NCBI GenBank assembly: GCA_012522755.1
Contig: JAAYJV010000151.1
Coordinates: forward strand, 1 to 64,000
DNA length: 64,000 bases
From: Candidatus Hydrogenedens sp.
GTDB taxonomy: Bacteria > Hydrogenedentota > Hydrogenedentia > Hydrogenedentales > CAITNO01
Reading direction: 5' to 3'
Under the pieces are notes generated by a model. That model was given only the letters and a program-made list of their open reading frames with translations. It was not told the DNA's origin and searched no databases. The number at the start of each line of letters is the position of its first letter. The first letter of the stretch is position 1. The translations under genes and the position numbers were made by a program. Positions 45,543-53,528 of this stretch are shown piece by piece.

Positions 45543-46562
45543 AGTCAGATTTCCTTTCCGTGATGTCTTTGTCAGATTGCCATGAAGAGCGTTCATTCAC
45601 AATTGAACAGATTCTTCCAAGTGATTTTGTTGCGATCATCCTGCATACACGAGCATTGGAAATTTTGCATAGGGATTCCCGATATCCGCAGGACGCTTCC
45701 AAAGCGAAGTGTACCATAAAAAATGTGACCTGTGGGGTAAACAATGGTTTATCACCATCTTTGTGTTTTTGGGGGATCATACAGCACAATAGCGGCAATC
45801 AAATGATTTTTTAAAAACCACGGAAATCACGGAACACACGGAAAAGATACATCTTGACCTTAGAGATGACACTGACATGACGTTCCTTAGAACCACAGAT
45901 ACACACTGATAAACACTGATTTTCAAATCATAACAGCTGCGCCCTTCGCAGATCCGCCCGACCGACAGATTTTTCCCAAACACGACTAATCCCTCCAAGT
46001 CTCTTAAATCCCCTGATCCTTACCTCAGTCGTATTTCCCTAGCCCCTATCCCCTATCACCTATCACCTAATAGAACCCTGGCGTGACGTATGGACTTGGG
46101 TACATAAAGAAAGAGGTGGTCAGAAAAGAGATATCATGCCGCACCAAGTCAATATGTTCTTGGGATCGTCATACGCTATCAGCCAATGGGGACATTGGCG
46201 CTCCCACGTTATGCTCATCCTCTGCCGGAAAGTTTTCTCAGTAATGAATTTGTGGGAGGAAATAGAGATATCATGCCGCACCAAGTCAATATGTTCTCCG
46301 GGCCATCATACGCTATCAGCCAATGGGGACATTGGCGCTCCCACGTTATGCTCATCCTCTGCCGGAAAGTTTTCTCAGTAATGAATTTGTTTGAGGAAAT
46401 AGAGATATCATGCCGCAACCAAGTCAATATGTTCTCCGGGCCATCATACGCTGTCAGCCAATGTGGAAATTGGCGTTCCCAGGAGTGACTTTTTGTTCTT
46501 TTCCGCATCTGTGCTACACTTGATCAACTTGCAGATGGTATTACTCTGGAGGAGCCGCCCTT
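45543..46562. other. Spacer with fragments and a 137-bp tandem repeat
   Basis: No gene. 45543-45790 shows nothing I can name. 45815-45930 has the 'accacagatacacactgat' type repeat. 46020-46075 has 'cctatcccctatcacc' microrepeats. 46131-46490 is the 137-bp tandem repeat. Confidence 0.55.
46131..46490 (+). repeat. 137-bp tandem repeat (about 2.6 units) with GCCAAT hairpins
   Basis: Units start 'atatcatgccgca' at 46131, 46268 and 46405, exactly 137 bp apart. Each holds a GCCAAT/ATTGGC hairpin: the GGGGAC variant at 46182 and 46319, and the standard 27-nt form at 46457-46483 in the last, incomplete unit. Related single fragments occur at 12860-12960. Confidence 0.9.
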
Positions 46563-46790
46563 ATGAACCAGTGCCCACGATGCCGACACAGCCGAAACAT
46601 TAAAGGTCAACTTCGCTGCTTGGTCCGCCTACAGCAGATGTGTAGTGTCAGAGATAACAAACAAGTTTTACAAATGGTTCCAGGCCTGTGTGAGGTGCTT
46701 AATCCCGATGACAATTGTCCTGACTACTCAGCGAAGCTCAGCATCCGTTTGAAAACACTTTTTGGAAAAAAAGAAGAGGCCAAAGGATAA
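46563..46790 (+). CDS. Small cysteine-rich protein, zinc-ribbon-like
   Basis: 75 aa with a strong GGAGGAG site upstream. Six cysteines: CPRC at the N-terminus (Cys4, Cys7), then LRCLV, QMCSV, GLCEV and DNCPDY, compatible with one or two zinc sites. A Lys-rich C-terminus (KTLFGKKEEAKG) suits nucleic-acid or ribosome contact. I do not recognise the family. It stands alone between repeats and nrdJ, convergent with nrdJ. The ribosome-binding site and Cys spacing argue that it is real. Confidence 0.65.
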   Translation: MNQCPRCRHSRNIKGQLRCLVRLQQMCSVRDNKQVLQMVPGLCEVLNPDDNCPDYSAKLSIRLKTLFGKKEEAKG

Positions 46791-47020
46791 AGGGTCAGGG
46801 CGTTTATGGCAAGTCAGTGGACCAAGTGGACAGAGTGGACGTGTTAAGACTGCAGGTCTTTTTTTTTGCCGCCTGAATTTCTTCCCTGGTGTTCCTTGGT
46901 GTGTCTTCGTGGAAAAAACCTTCTTCTTTGTACTCTCCTATGCCCCATTGTGCCCAATGCGGTGAATACAAAAGCAGCGGAATCAAAAGACTCCGCTGCA
47001 CAAGGAAACAACAAAACTTA

Positions 47021-49078
47021 TCAGTCTTCACTTTCCCCATCAGCCGTAGCAATTGTGTCATCTTCCGCTTCGAAGTCCACTTCCTGCTGTTCGGGCAAAG
47101 GTACCAAAGCGGGCACGGTGCATTTGTCGCCATCACAGTACAAGTCCTGATCCTCATCGGTGTTCATGGCATGGAAGTCAGGTGTGCTGAGTTTGGACAC
47201 GGCATATTCATAGGCTTCCTTGGTCATGGCCTGGTAAGGCGCCTGTGCATAGTTGTGATCCACAAGGGGCAGGAAGGAAATGGACTTCAACCGGGTCTCG
47301 TACAACTCCAGAATATAGGGGATATCCAAGGCTTCTTCAGGTTTGAAAGTGATGGTTGCGCTGACCTGATTGTCGGCCCAGTAATATTGGATCTGAGCCA
47401 CATTTTCCACCTGTTCCCAAACGCTCACATCGTTTTTGCTGCGGAGGAAGAATTTTTCTTTCACAGGAAAATAGACGACGAGGGTATTGTCGCCGTAGAC
47501 GGATTCTTCAATGCGGAAGCCCGCCTTGCGCAGAGGCTCCACCAGGGCACTGGTCTTGTCGAGGCGAATGGTTCGCCAGTAATACTGGCTGTGAGGATAG
47601 TGTATACCGGGAGTCACTCCGGGCAACAGCGATACGGTTCCACTGGGCTTCACGCTGGTGCGTTTGATGCTTTCCGGGACACAGAGCCATTGCGAGTAAA
47701 TGCGATCCAGTTTGCAGATATACTTGTAGCCTTCGTCACACCAGCGCAAATGTTCACGTCGGCCATGGCGTGTAAAGCTTTCGACTATCCCTGACTGGGA
47801 CAGGCCTATACGCCGGTTGCGCAGCATGATGGCATTGGTCCGTTCATTGTGTGTGGGAATGAGCGTCACCGTTTTTGCATAGAGATAGGCAAACTTGAGA
47901 GTCCGCTCATATTCTTCCAGTGAATCATGGCGGGAGGGGAAGGTCTCGACGAGATTACAGATCTCATAGGATTCCAGGCTCTGTTCCGCACAGGGATTGG
48001 TACCCGACACTTTGGCGTCCGCATAGGTGGGCCCGTCTTTCAGGCGTCCATAGGCCCGGGCGTTTTCAAGCCAGAAGTAACCGGGCTCGCCATTGAAGGC
48101 CGTCTGCGTACCCGCTTTCATGTAGTCCATGCCTTCCCGGGCGATGACACTGTTGTTGGATGCCCAGCGCCAGGCCATGAGTTTTTCCTGATTCAACTTG
48201 GGATCTTTCAATTGCAGATACTCTTCATCATCAGGAGATCCCAGAGCGAGTTCAGCTGTGCGGCGCACGCCACCGGAGACGACACATTTGCCGATGACAT
48301 TCATGAGATCGGTGATATCTGTGGAGGAAATGGAATGTCCGTCCCGGGGCGACAGAATTTTATCGATGTTTTCCACGCATTCCCGGAGCGGATCGGGACC
48401 GGGCGCAATGCCTCCGAAGGTTTTAATGGGCGCTCCCTGGGGTCTGATCTTGCTGTAGTCGATCTCGGCTGGTCTTTTGCCCCGACCCACATAGGCGTTG
48501 AGAATGGTTCGGACAAGATCGGCCCATCCTTCTTTGGAATCGGCTACCACATGGATGTATTCGCCAATCTGAGGCGTGCGGATGGTAACCTTGCCGGCCC
48601 CTTTGGTGTCAAAGGCGACACCCGTCCCCAGCATGGACATATCCATGAGAAAGCAGAAAGGTTCGGCGAAATCCGTGTCGATTTCTTCGGTAGAGACAAA
48701 GGCACAATTGTTCAATGCCGCACTGCCTCTGAGAAAAACATATTCGGAACCCATCATCCAGAGGCCTCGACCGGGCGGCAGAAATTTGAAGTCCCACATG
48801 AGGCGGAACATTTCCTGGGCGGAGCGCTGTGCTTTTTCCGGTTTCCAGGGCAGTTTCAGGCTGTTACAGTGGTTCCACTGAATTGTGTAGCAGCCTTCCA
48901 CAACACGCTTCAAGGTTTCCCAGAACTCTTCTGTACGTCCGTTGGGATCATCGGGAACGACACGTGCATAGGTCCGCTTGTAGGTAATATAGCCCAAAGG
49001 CCCCCAATCCGGCTCCCGATCTTTGAATTGATCAAGAAAACGGGTATCCAGCGCAAACCGCTCTCTCACAGCAAACAT
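47021..49078 (-). CDS. nrdJ: Adenosylcobalamin-dependent ribonucleoside-triphosphate reductase (class II, monomeric type)
   Basis: 685 aa. It reduces ribonucleotides to deoxyribonucleotides with a B12-derived thiyl radical and needs no oxygen. Active-site motifs: NNCAFVSTEEI (N-terminal redox Cys), GGVRRTAELALGSPDDEEY, NPCAEQSLESYEICNLVETFP (thiyl Cys and radical Glu/Cys) and PSGTVSLLPGVTPGIHYPHSQYY. The C-terminal swinging pair is CDGDKC, followed by an acidic tail. AGGAG lies upstream. It is downstream of thyX on the same strand (102-bp gap). I saw no cobalamin riboswitch in that gap. Confidence 0.95.
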   Translation of the reverse strand: MFAVRERFALDTRFLDQFKDREPDWGPLGYITYKRTYARVVPDDPNGRTEEFWETLKRVVEGCYTIQWNHCNSLKLPWKPEKAQRSAQEMFRLMWDFKFLPPGRGLWMMGSEYVFLRGSAALNNCAFVSTEEIDTDFAEPFCFLMDMSMLGTGVAFDTKGAGKVTIRTPQIGEYIHVVADSKEGWADLVRTILNAYVGRGKRPAEIDYSKIRPQGAPIKTFGGIAPGPDPLRECVENIDKILSPRDGHSISSTDITDLMNVIGKCVVSGGVRRTAELALGSPDDEEYLQLKDPKLNQEKLMAWRWASNNSVIAREGMDYMKAGTQTAFNGEPGYFWLENARAYGRLKDGPTYADAKVSGTNPCAEQSLESYEICNLVETFPSRHDSLEEYERTLKFAYLYAKTVTLIPTHNERTNAIMLRNRRIGLSQSGIVESFTRHGRREHLRWCDEGYKYICKLDRIYSQWLCVPESIKRTSVKPSGTVSLLPGVTPGIHYPHSQYYWRTIRLDKTSALVEPLRKAGFRIEESVYGDNTLVVYFPVKEKFFLRSKNDVSVWEQVENVAQIQYYWADNQVSATITFKPEEALDIPYILELYETRLKSISFLPLVDHNYAQAPYQAMTKEAYEYAVSKLSTPDFHAMNTDEDQDLYCDGDKCTVPALVPLPEQQEVDFEAEDDTIATADGESED

Positions 49079-49180
49079 GGCGCAGCTCTCCTGAACTTTT
49101 GTATTTTACAAACCTGGATGCATTATCAGAAACAAAATTCAGCCCTGAATCTGATAGTGCTCTATATACTTTATGTATTC

Positions 49181-49963
49181 TTAAACTTTTCTGCTTCCGG
49201 TTCTCACCCAGGGCAGATCATCCACCATCTCCACCTCATAATCTGAAAAGAGATTGGGATAGCGTTTTTGAACAAGATAAAAAACCTCAGCAAAAAGCAG
49301 CCTGATCTCTTCTTCCGCATGAGGATCTGTACGCATTTCGATGACATGGCGCAGTGTCCGGAAATTACAGGACCAGCCGATGGTCGTCGCCAGGCCCAGA
49401 GGGGCGATTCGACGAAAAGCGGAGGTCAGCTTTTTCTTCACATCAAACTTTTTTTCCTCATCGATTTTGAAGATGTCAGCCAGCTCCAACTGAAGCTCTT
49501 CCAACTGTTCCAGGGTACGGACAAAAACCTCCATACCTTTTTCGTTCTCCCGAATATGAACGGGTACATAGGCGGAGAGCGTATCCAGTCGGACGAAGCG
49601 CAGGGATTCCTGTGAAATAGCCACGCCGGCACGATGACGAACAAGCTCATGGGTGACCACTCGGCTCACATCGGCAAAGATAAAGTTCACTACGGCATGT
49701 TCGAGCACACTGCCATGTCCCACGTCAACGATATTGGCCAGATAGGGCTTGTTCCCTTCCCGCACACGGGTAACATTGGGATTCAATCCGGGACTGAAAG
49801 AACGGTAGCAGAGGCGGCCCATGACTTCGCAGAGCTTTTCAGCGTCGCTGGGCGCATCGCTGGTCCACTCCGGGGCTCCCACATGGTTCAGATAGTCCTG
49901 TAAACCTTGAGAAACGATCTGTGTTTCTCCCACCAGAAACACTTTGGGGCTAACACAATTCAC
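49181..49963 (-). CDS. thyX: Flavin-dependent thymidylate synthase ThyX
   Basis: 260 aa. It methylates dUMP using methylene-tetrahydrofolate, FAD and NADPH. The ThyX motif is complete: ELVRHRAGVAISQESLRFVR. Other family regions are ANIVDVGHGSVLEHAVVNFIFADVSR and IEMRTDPHAEEEIRLL. It starts at a GTG with AAAGGAG 6 nt upstream. A hairpin in the leader lies just before that site. With nrdJ it forms a dNTP-supply pair. Confidence 0.96.
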   Translation of the reverse strand: MNCVSPKVFLVGETQIVSQGLQDYLNHVGAPEWTSDAPSDAEKLCEVMGRLCYRSFSPGLNPNVTRVREGNKPYLANIVDVGHGSVLEHAVVNFIFADVSRVVTHELVRHRAGVAISQESLRFVRLDTLSAYVPVHIRENEKGMEVFVRTLEQLEELQLELADIFKIDEEKKFDVKKKLTSAFRRIAPLGLATTIGWSCNFRTLRHVIEMRTDPHAEEEIRLLFAEVFYLVQKRYPNLFSDYEVEMVDDLPWVRTGSRKV

Positions 49964-50269
49964 ATGAAGCTCCTTTTGGGTAACAGGGCAAAACAGCTTT
50001 TTTCAGCCCTTTGCTACCATTCAGCCAATTTACGTGCAACCGCATGATTTTGGGGTCCTGAACCAAAACCACACAATATGTTGATTATAAATGAAGCTTC
50101 ACAGAATATCAAGCATGATTTTATGGTCCTTCAATCACAGCACTTATCATCTTGAAAGGGGATGGTTTTTGGCGCATGAGCGCGCATGCTGTTGCCGAAG
50201 CAATGAGAAATCAGTATTTTTCTTGTGAAGGACGATGTTTGTCCCTGGCTGTCTGAAAAGGCGGAGTTT
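49964..50269. other. Upstream spacer of thyX with leader hairpin
   Basis: 306 bp without a gene. On the thyX strand an imperfect hairpin (GGTAGCAAAGGGC with GCCCTGTTACC; plus-strand 49979-50018) stands just before the ribosome-binding site. Nothing else can be named. Confidence 0.4.
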
Positions 50270-50944
50270 TCAATCCTCTTTCTGGGGAAAGGGATAAGGC
50301 GGCGGGAGGGTTCCTTCGGGAACGGTTACAGCCATCAGTTTTTCCAGAGCATCGGGAGGCAAGGGCTTCGGCTTTCCGGCCAGATGACAGAGATAGAGCG
50401 TTTTGGCTGCATGTTCAAGCCGTTCCATGCGCATATAGGCTTCCTGCAGATCGGCTCCCAGAGTGATGGCGCCGTGTCGTTCCAGGAGCAGGGCATCATA
50501 ATCCTTTATGAGGGTGGCGATGACCTCAGCTCCTTCAAGGCTTCCCGGGGTGGCATAAGCCGCCACCGGCAAGGCAACCATATTCATCACCACTTCAGGG
50601 AGAATGGGAATGGTGGTGTCGATGCCCAGGATGGTGAGTACCGTGGCATAGGTGGGATGCGCATGAATGACGGCCTGTGTTTCGGGCCGTATCTCATAGG
50701 CCTTGAGATGGGTGAAGAATTCAGAAGTCACCTTCTTCTCCCCTGCTATCTTCCGGCCGGTACTATCGGCGATGACCAGGTCATCGGGACGCAGAAAACC
50801 TTTGGACATGCCGCTGGGTGTGCAGATAAAACGGTCTTCGCCGAAGCGTACACTGATATTGCCATCTGCGGCGGCGATCATGTCGCGCTGATAAAGGCGC
50901 CGTCCAATTTCGCAGATCCAGTTACGGAGGAGCGTTTCAGTCAT
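50270..50944 (-). CDS. Class II aldolase (L-fuculose-phosphate aldolase / AraD family)
   Basis: 224 aa from the ATG at 50944. Zinc-dependent aldolase or epimerase fold: DGNISVRFGEDRFICTPSGMSKG, the catalytic Glu region VTSEFFTHLKAYEIRPETQAVIHAHPTYAT (zinc histidines) and a third histidine in ERHGAITLG. Likely substrates are fuculose, rhamnulose, ribulose or methylthioribulose phosphates; sequence alone does not decide. Its start overlaps the end of the upstream membrane-protein gene by 8 bp. Confidence 0.88.
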   Translation of the reverse strand: MTETLLRNWICEIGRRLYQRDMIAAADGNISVRFGEDRFICTPSGMSKGFLRPDDLVIADSTGRKIAGEKKVTSEFFTHLKAYEIRPETQAVIHAHPTYATVLTILGIDTTIPILPEVVMNMVALPVAAYATPGSLEGAEVIATLIKDYDALLLERHGAITLGADLQEAYMRMERLEHAAKTLYLCHLAGKPKPLPPDALEKLMAVTVPEGTLPPPYPFPQKED

Positions 50945-51341
50945 GATAGTTGTCCTTTGCAATGCCTTCTTCCTCTGTGTCGGGCCCGTCTTCATTCATC
51001 AACACTGCCTGTTCCGTCTCAGCCTTTATGGCTCTCTTCTTTTCTTGCGGGCTCAAATACCAGACAATGAAGGTGGTGACCAGACAGATGCCCAGATGAA
51101 CCGATACGGCATAAAGATGAGAAAGAAAATCCGCAGCCCGAGGATGTATGATTCTTGTCCAGGACTTCCAGGCACGGACTTTGTTGGTCTGTTCCTGCAA
51201 AATATTGCCGTCCTCATCCTGAAGTGTATAAGTCTGTGACAGCAGTGGTACCCAGGAGGTAACGAAAAGGATCAGCAGTACACAGAGAAGAAAGCGCCAG
51301 GACAAGAGTATGGCCAGGCTGCGGTCAATCTTGGAACTCAT
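50937..51341 (-). CDS. Small membrane protein of unknown function
   Basis: 134 aa from the ATG at 51341 (AAGGGGA upstream). Two transmembrane helices (about 12-33, LSWRFLLCVLLILFVTSWVPLL, and about 80-100, HLYAVSVHLGICLVTTFIVWYL) flank a short extracytoplasmic loop containing YTLQDEDGNILQEQTNKVRAWKSW. The acidic cytoplasmic tail ends EEEGIAKDNYHD. No family recognised. It lies between ilvE (28 bp upstream) and the aldolase gene (8-bp overlap), so all three may be one transcript. Confidence 0.72.
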   Translation of the reverse strand: MSSKIDRSLAILLSWRFLLCVLLILFVTSWVPLLSQTYTLQDEDGNILQEQTNKVRAWKSWTRIIHPRAADFLSHLYAVSVHLGICLVTTFIVWYLSPQEKKRAIKAETEQAVLMNEDGPDTEEEGIAKDNYHD

Positions 51342-51369
51342 GACGTCCCCTTGTTTCATTTGCTTGAGT

Positions 51370-52299
51370 TTAATAAACAGGCCGACACCAGTGGCGGTAT
51401 TCGGGCACTTTTCCTTGAACCACTTCGAAATATAAATCCTGCAGCTTTTTGGTGATCTCACCGGTTTGGCCATTGCCAATGAGACGGCGATCAACGGAAC
51501 GTACAGGCGCGACCTGAGCACCGGTACCGCAGAAGAAGAGTTCATCGCTTGTATAGAGTTCGGTCCGTGCAATGGAGCGTTCCACCACTTCAAGACCGAA
51601 AACTTCCCGAGCCAGCTGCATGACGGTGTTTCGAGTAATGCCCACAAGAATATCCGCATTGACCGGAGTCGTAATCAGTTTTCCATCCTGTACCACGAAA
51701 AGGTTCATGGCACTTCCTTCGGCGACGGAACCGTCTTCCCGCAGAAAGATGGCTTCGTGAAAACCCGCTGATTTCGCTTCAGATGCGGCCAGAGAAGAAT
51801 TGATATAGCTCCCCGTGGATTTGAGACGGGTGGGGATGGCATTGTCCGACAAACGTCTCCAGGAGGAAACAGCCACATCCAGACCGCTTTCCGTATCACA
51901 ATAATCGCCCAGTTTGATGACATAGCAACAAAGGCTGGAATCAATCCCCAGAACAGTGGGTCCGAGAGATTCCTGGCTCTTATAAAGGATTGGCCGGATA
52001 TACACTCCTTCTTTAAATCCACTGCGCCGGACGAGTTGCACACAGATTTCTTCAATGGCGGCGCTGTCTTCAGGAATATCCATGCACAGCACTTTGGCAT
52101 TGCGTGTCAAACGTTCCACATGCTCAGGCAGCCTGAAAATCAAGACATTGTCCTCTTCCGCATTGTAATATCCGCGGATACCTTCAAACAGACCCGTTCC
52201 ATAGTTGAAGGCATGGGTCATGATGCTGATTTTAGCCTCTTCGACAGGTACATATTGACCATTAATATAGGCGATTGCGCCGGGATGCATAGCAGCCAT
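51370..52299 (-). CDS. ilvE: Branched-chain amino acid aminotransferase
   Basis: 309 aa, PLP fold type IV. MTHAFNYGTGLFEGIRGYYN at the N-terminus, the PLP lysine in RLKSTGSYINSSLAASEAKSAG, then EAIFLREDGSVAEGSAMNLFVV and the phosphate site TPVNADILVGITRNTV. It makes or degrades Val, Leu and Ile. The start is the ATG at 52299 with GGAG upstream; an in-frame start at 52362 would give a Cys-rich non-homologous leader. A 13-bp palindrome lies 48 bp upstream. Confidence 0.94.
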   Translation of the reverse strand: MAAMHPGAIAYINGQYVPVEEAKISIMTHAFNYGTGLFEGIRGYYNAEEDNVLIFRLPEHVERLTRNAKVLCMDIPEDSAAIEEICVQLVRRSGFKEGVYIRPILYKSQESLGPTVLGIDSSLCCYVIKLGDYCDTESGLDVAVSSWRRLSDNAIPTRLKSTGSYINSSLAASEAKSAGFHEAIFLREDGSVAEGSAMNLFVVQDGKLITTPVNADILVGITRNTVMQLAREVFGLEVVERSIARTELYTSDELFFCGTGAQVAPVRSVDRRLIGNGQTGEITKKLQDLYFEVVQGKVPEYRHWCRPVY

Positions 52300-52346
52300 A
52301 GGTAGTACTCCAGTGATCAGAACACATTTTTTGTAACAGGTTGGGA

Positions 52347-52359
52347 TGCACATTGTGCA
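52347..52359. promoter_or_regulatory. Candidate operator before ilvE
   Basis: TGCACA-t-TGTGCA, a perfect 6-1-6 palindrome in the menA-ilvE gap, 48 bp upstream of the ilvE start codon. No matching regulator is known to me in the window. Confidence 0.3.
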
Positions 52360-52442
52360 CATATTCAGTATGCTCTTTTAAGGACATGAATTCAAATTTC
52401 AAGTGAAGAGGGGAGCTTCTGTCTGATAAAAAAGAGTCCGTC

Positions 52443-53366
52443 TCAGCTGAAAACTCCCTGACAGGAAAGTATCCACAAGAGAGAGAAGATCAGACTGAAA
52501 GCCAGAAGCAGTTTTCCGGTATCGGCCAGACGGAGATTGAGCAACGGCCCCTCTTCTCTCCATACTTTCCGGATCAGGCGCTTTGCCGGCAAGCATAACA
52601 GGAGAATGGTCAAAGAAGGCCATATCTCCGGTTTCAGGTATACGAGCAGGAGAGGAATCACGATCAAAGCACTGTAGAGACAGAGGGCATATTCCCATTT
52701 GACAAAGGCCACGCCGAAGCGAACAGCCGGTGTTTTTTTTCCACTCTCTTTGTCCTGGGCATAATCACGGAGGTTGTTCACACTGAGAATGGCCATGGAC
52801 AGAAGGCCCGTGGAAAGACCGGCCAGGGCTGCGGGTCCTGAGAAGGATTGGGCCTGAACATAGTAGGTGCCGCCTGTTGCCACGGGCCCGAAAAAGACGA
52901 GAACAAACAAATCCGCAATGCCCAGATAGCCCAGAGGCCAGGGCCCGCCTGTATAGAGGATGGCGAAAAGAATCGACAGAAGACCGATAATGAGGATAGG
53001 CATGCCACCACGCCAGACAAGATAAGCACCCGGAAGGGCGGCCCCGAAAAAAACGATACCCGTGGCTAGGAACATCTGGCGGGGAGAGACCCAACCGGCT
53101 TGTGTTGCCCGGATCGGGCCGAGACGTTCCCCTTGATCAGCTCCTTTGAGACAATCATAATAATCATTGGCATAATTGGAACCGATCTGGATGAGCAATG
53201 CACCCAACAGAGCGGCCAGAGCGGCGGGAAAATGGAAGACGCCATCGGCCCAGGCCATGGCTGTTCCCAAGATAACCGGGGCGGCCGCAGCCGGCAGGGT
53301 TCGGGGGCGGGCCGCCAGAAACCAGATATTGCTTTGACGTCGGAGCTCTTGCAGGGTCACGGACAC
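52443..53366 (-). CDS. menA: 1,4-dihydroxy-2-naphthoate polyprenyltransferase
   Basis: 307 aa UbiA-superfamily membrane enzyme with about eight to nine helices. The Asp-rich prenyl-diphosphate site is NYANDYYDCLKGADQGERLGPIRATQAGWVSP, characteristic of MenA. The second Asp motif is NNLRDYAQDKESGKKTPAVRFG. It attaches the isoprenoid tail in menaquinone synthesis, so the organism respires with a naphthoquinone. GTG start with AAAGGA about 10 nt upstream. No other men gene is here. Confidence 0.92.
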   Translation of the reverse strand: MSVTLQELRRQSNIWFLAARPRTLPAAAAPVILGTAMAWADGVFHFPAALAALLGALLIQIGSNYANDYYDCLKGADQGERLGPIRATQAGWVSPRQMFLATGIVFFGAALPGAYLVWRGGMPILIIGLLSILFAILYTGGPWPLGYLGIADLFVLVFFGPVATGGTYYVQAQSFSGPAALAGLSTGLLSMAILSVNNLRDYAQDKESGKKTPAVRFGVAFVKWEYALCLYSALIVIPLLLVYLKPEIWPSLTILLLCLPAKRLIRKVWREEGPLLNLRLADTGKLLLAFSLIFSLLWILSCQGVFS

Positions 53367-53528
53367 GGGAACTTATTCCTTTGCAGCCGAATTTACAGAA
53401 AAGAGGGTTGTGATCAAATCGCAGTGAAGCACCCTTTTATGATACGATTATCTTGCATATAAAATAAACAGATTACCGTTTTTATTCGTCCCCTGTTATT
53501 TTACCAACCCCGGATTGAGGAGTGCACC

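Noticed and set aside
49079-49180. Possible cobalamin riboswitch before nrdJ
   Set aside because: The 102-bp gap is too short and lacks the B12-box core (GCCACTG).
47927-49246. A 439-codon plus-strand frame
   Set aside because: Antisense to nrdJ and the end of thyX, with no signal, domain or ribosome-binding site.
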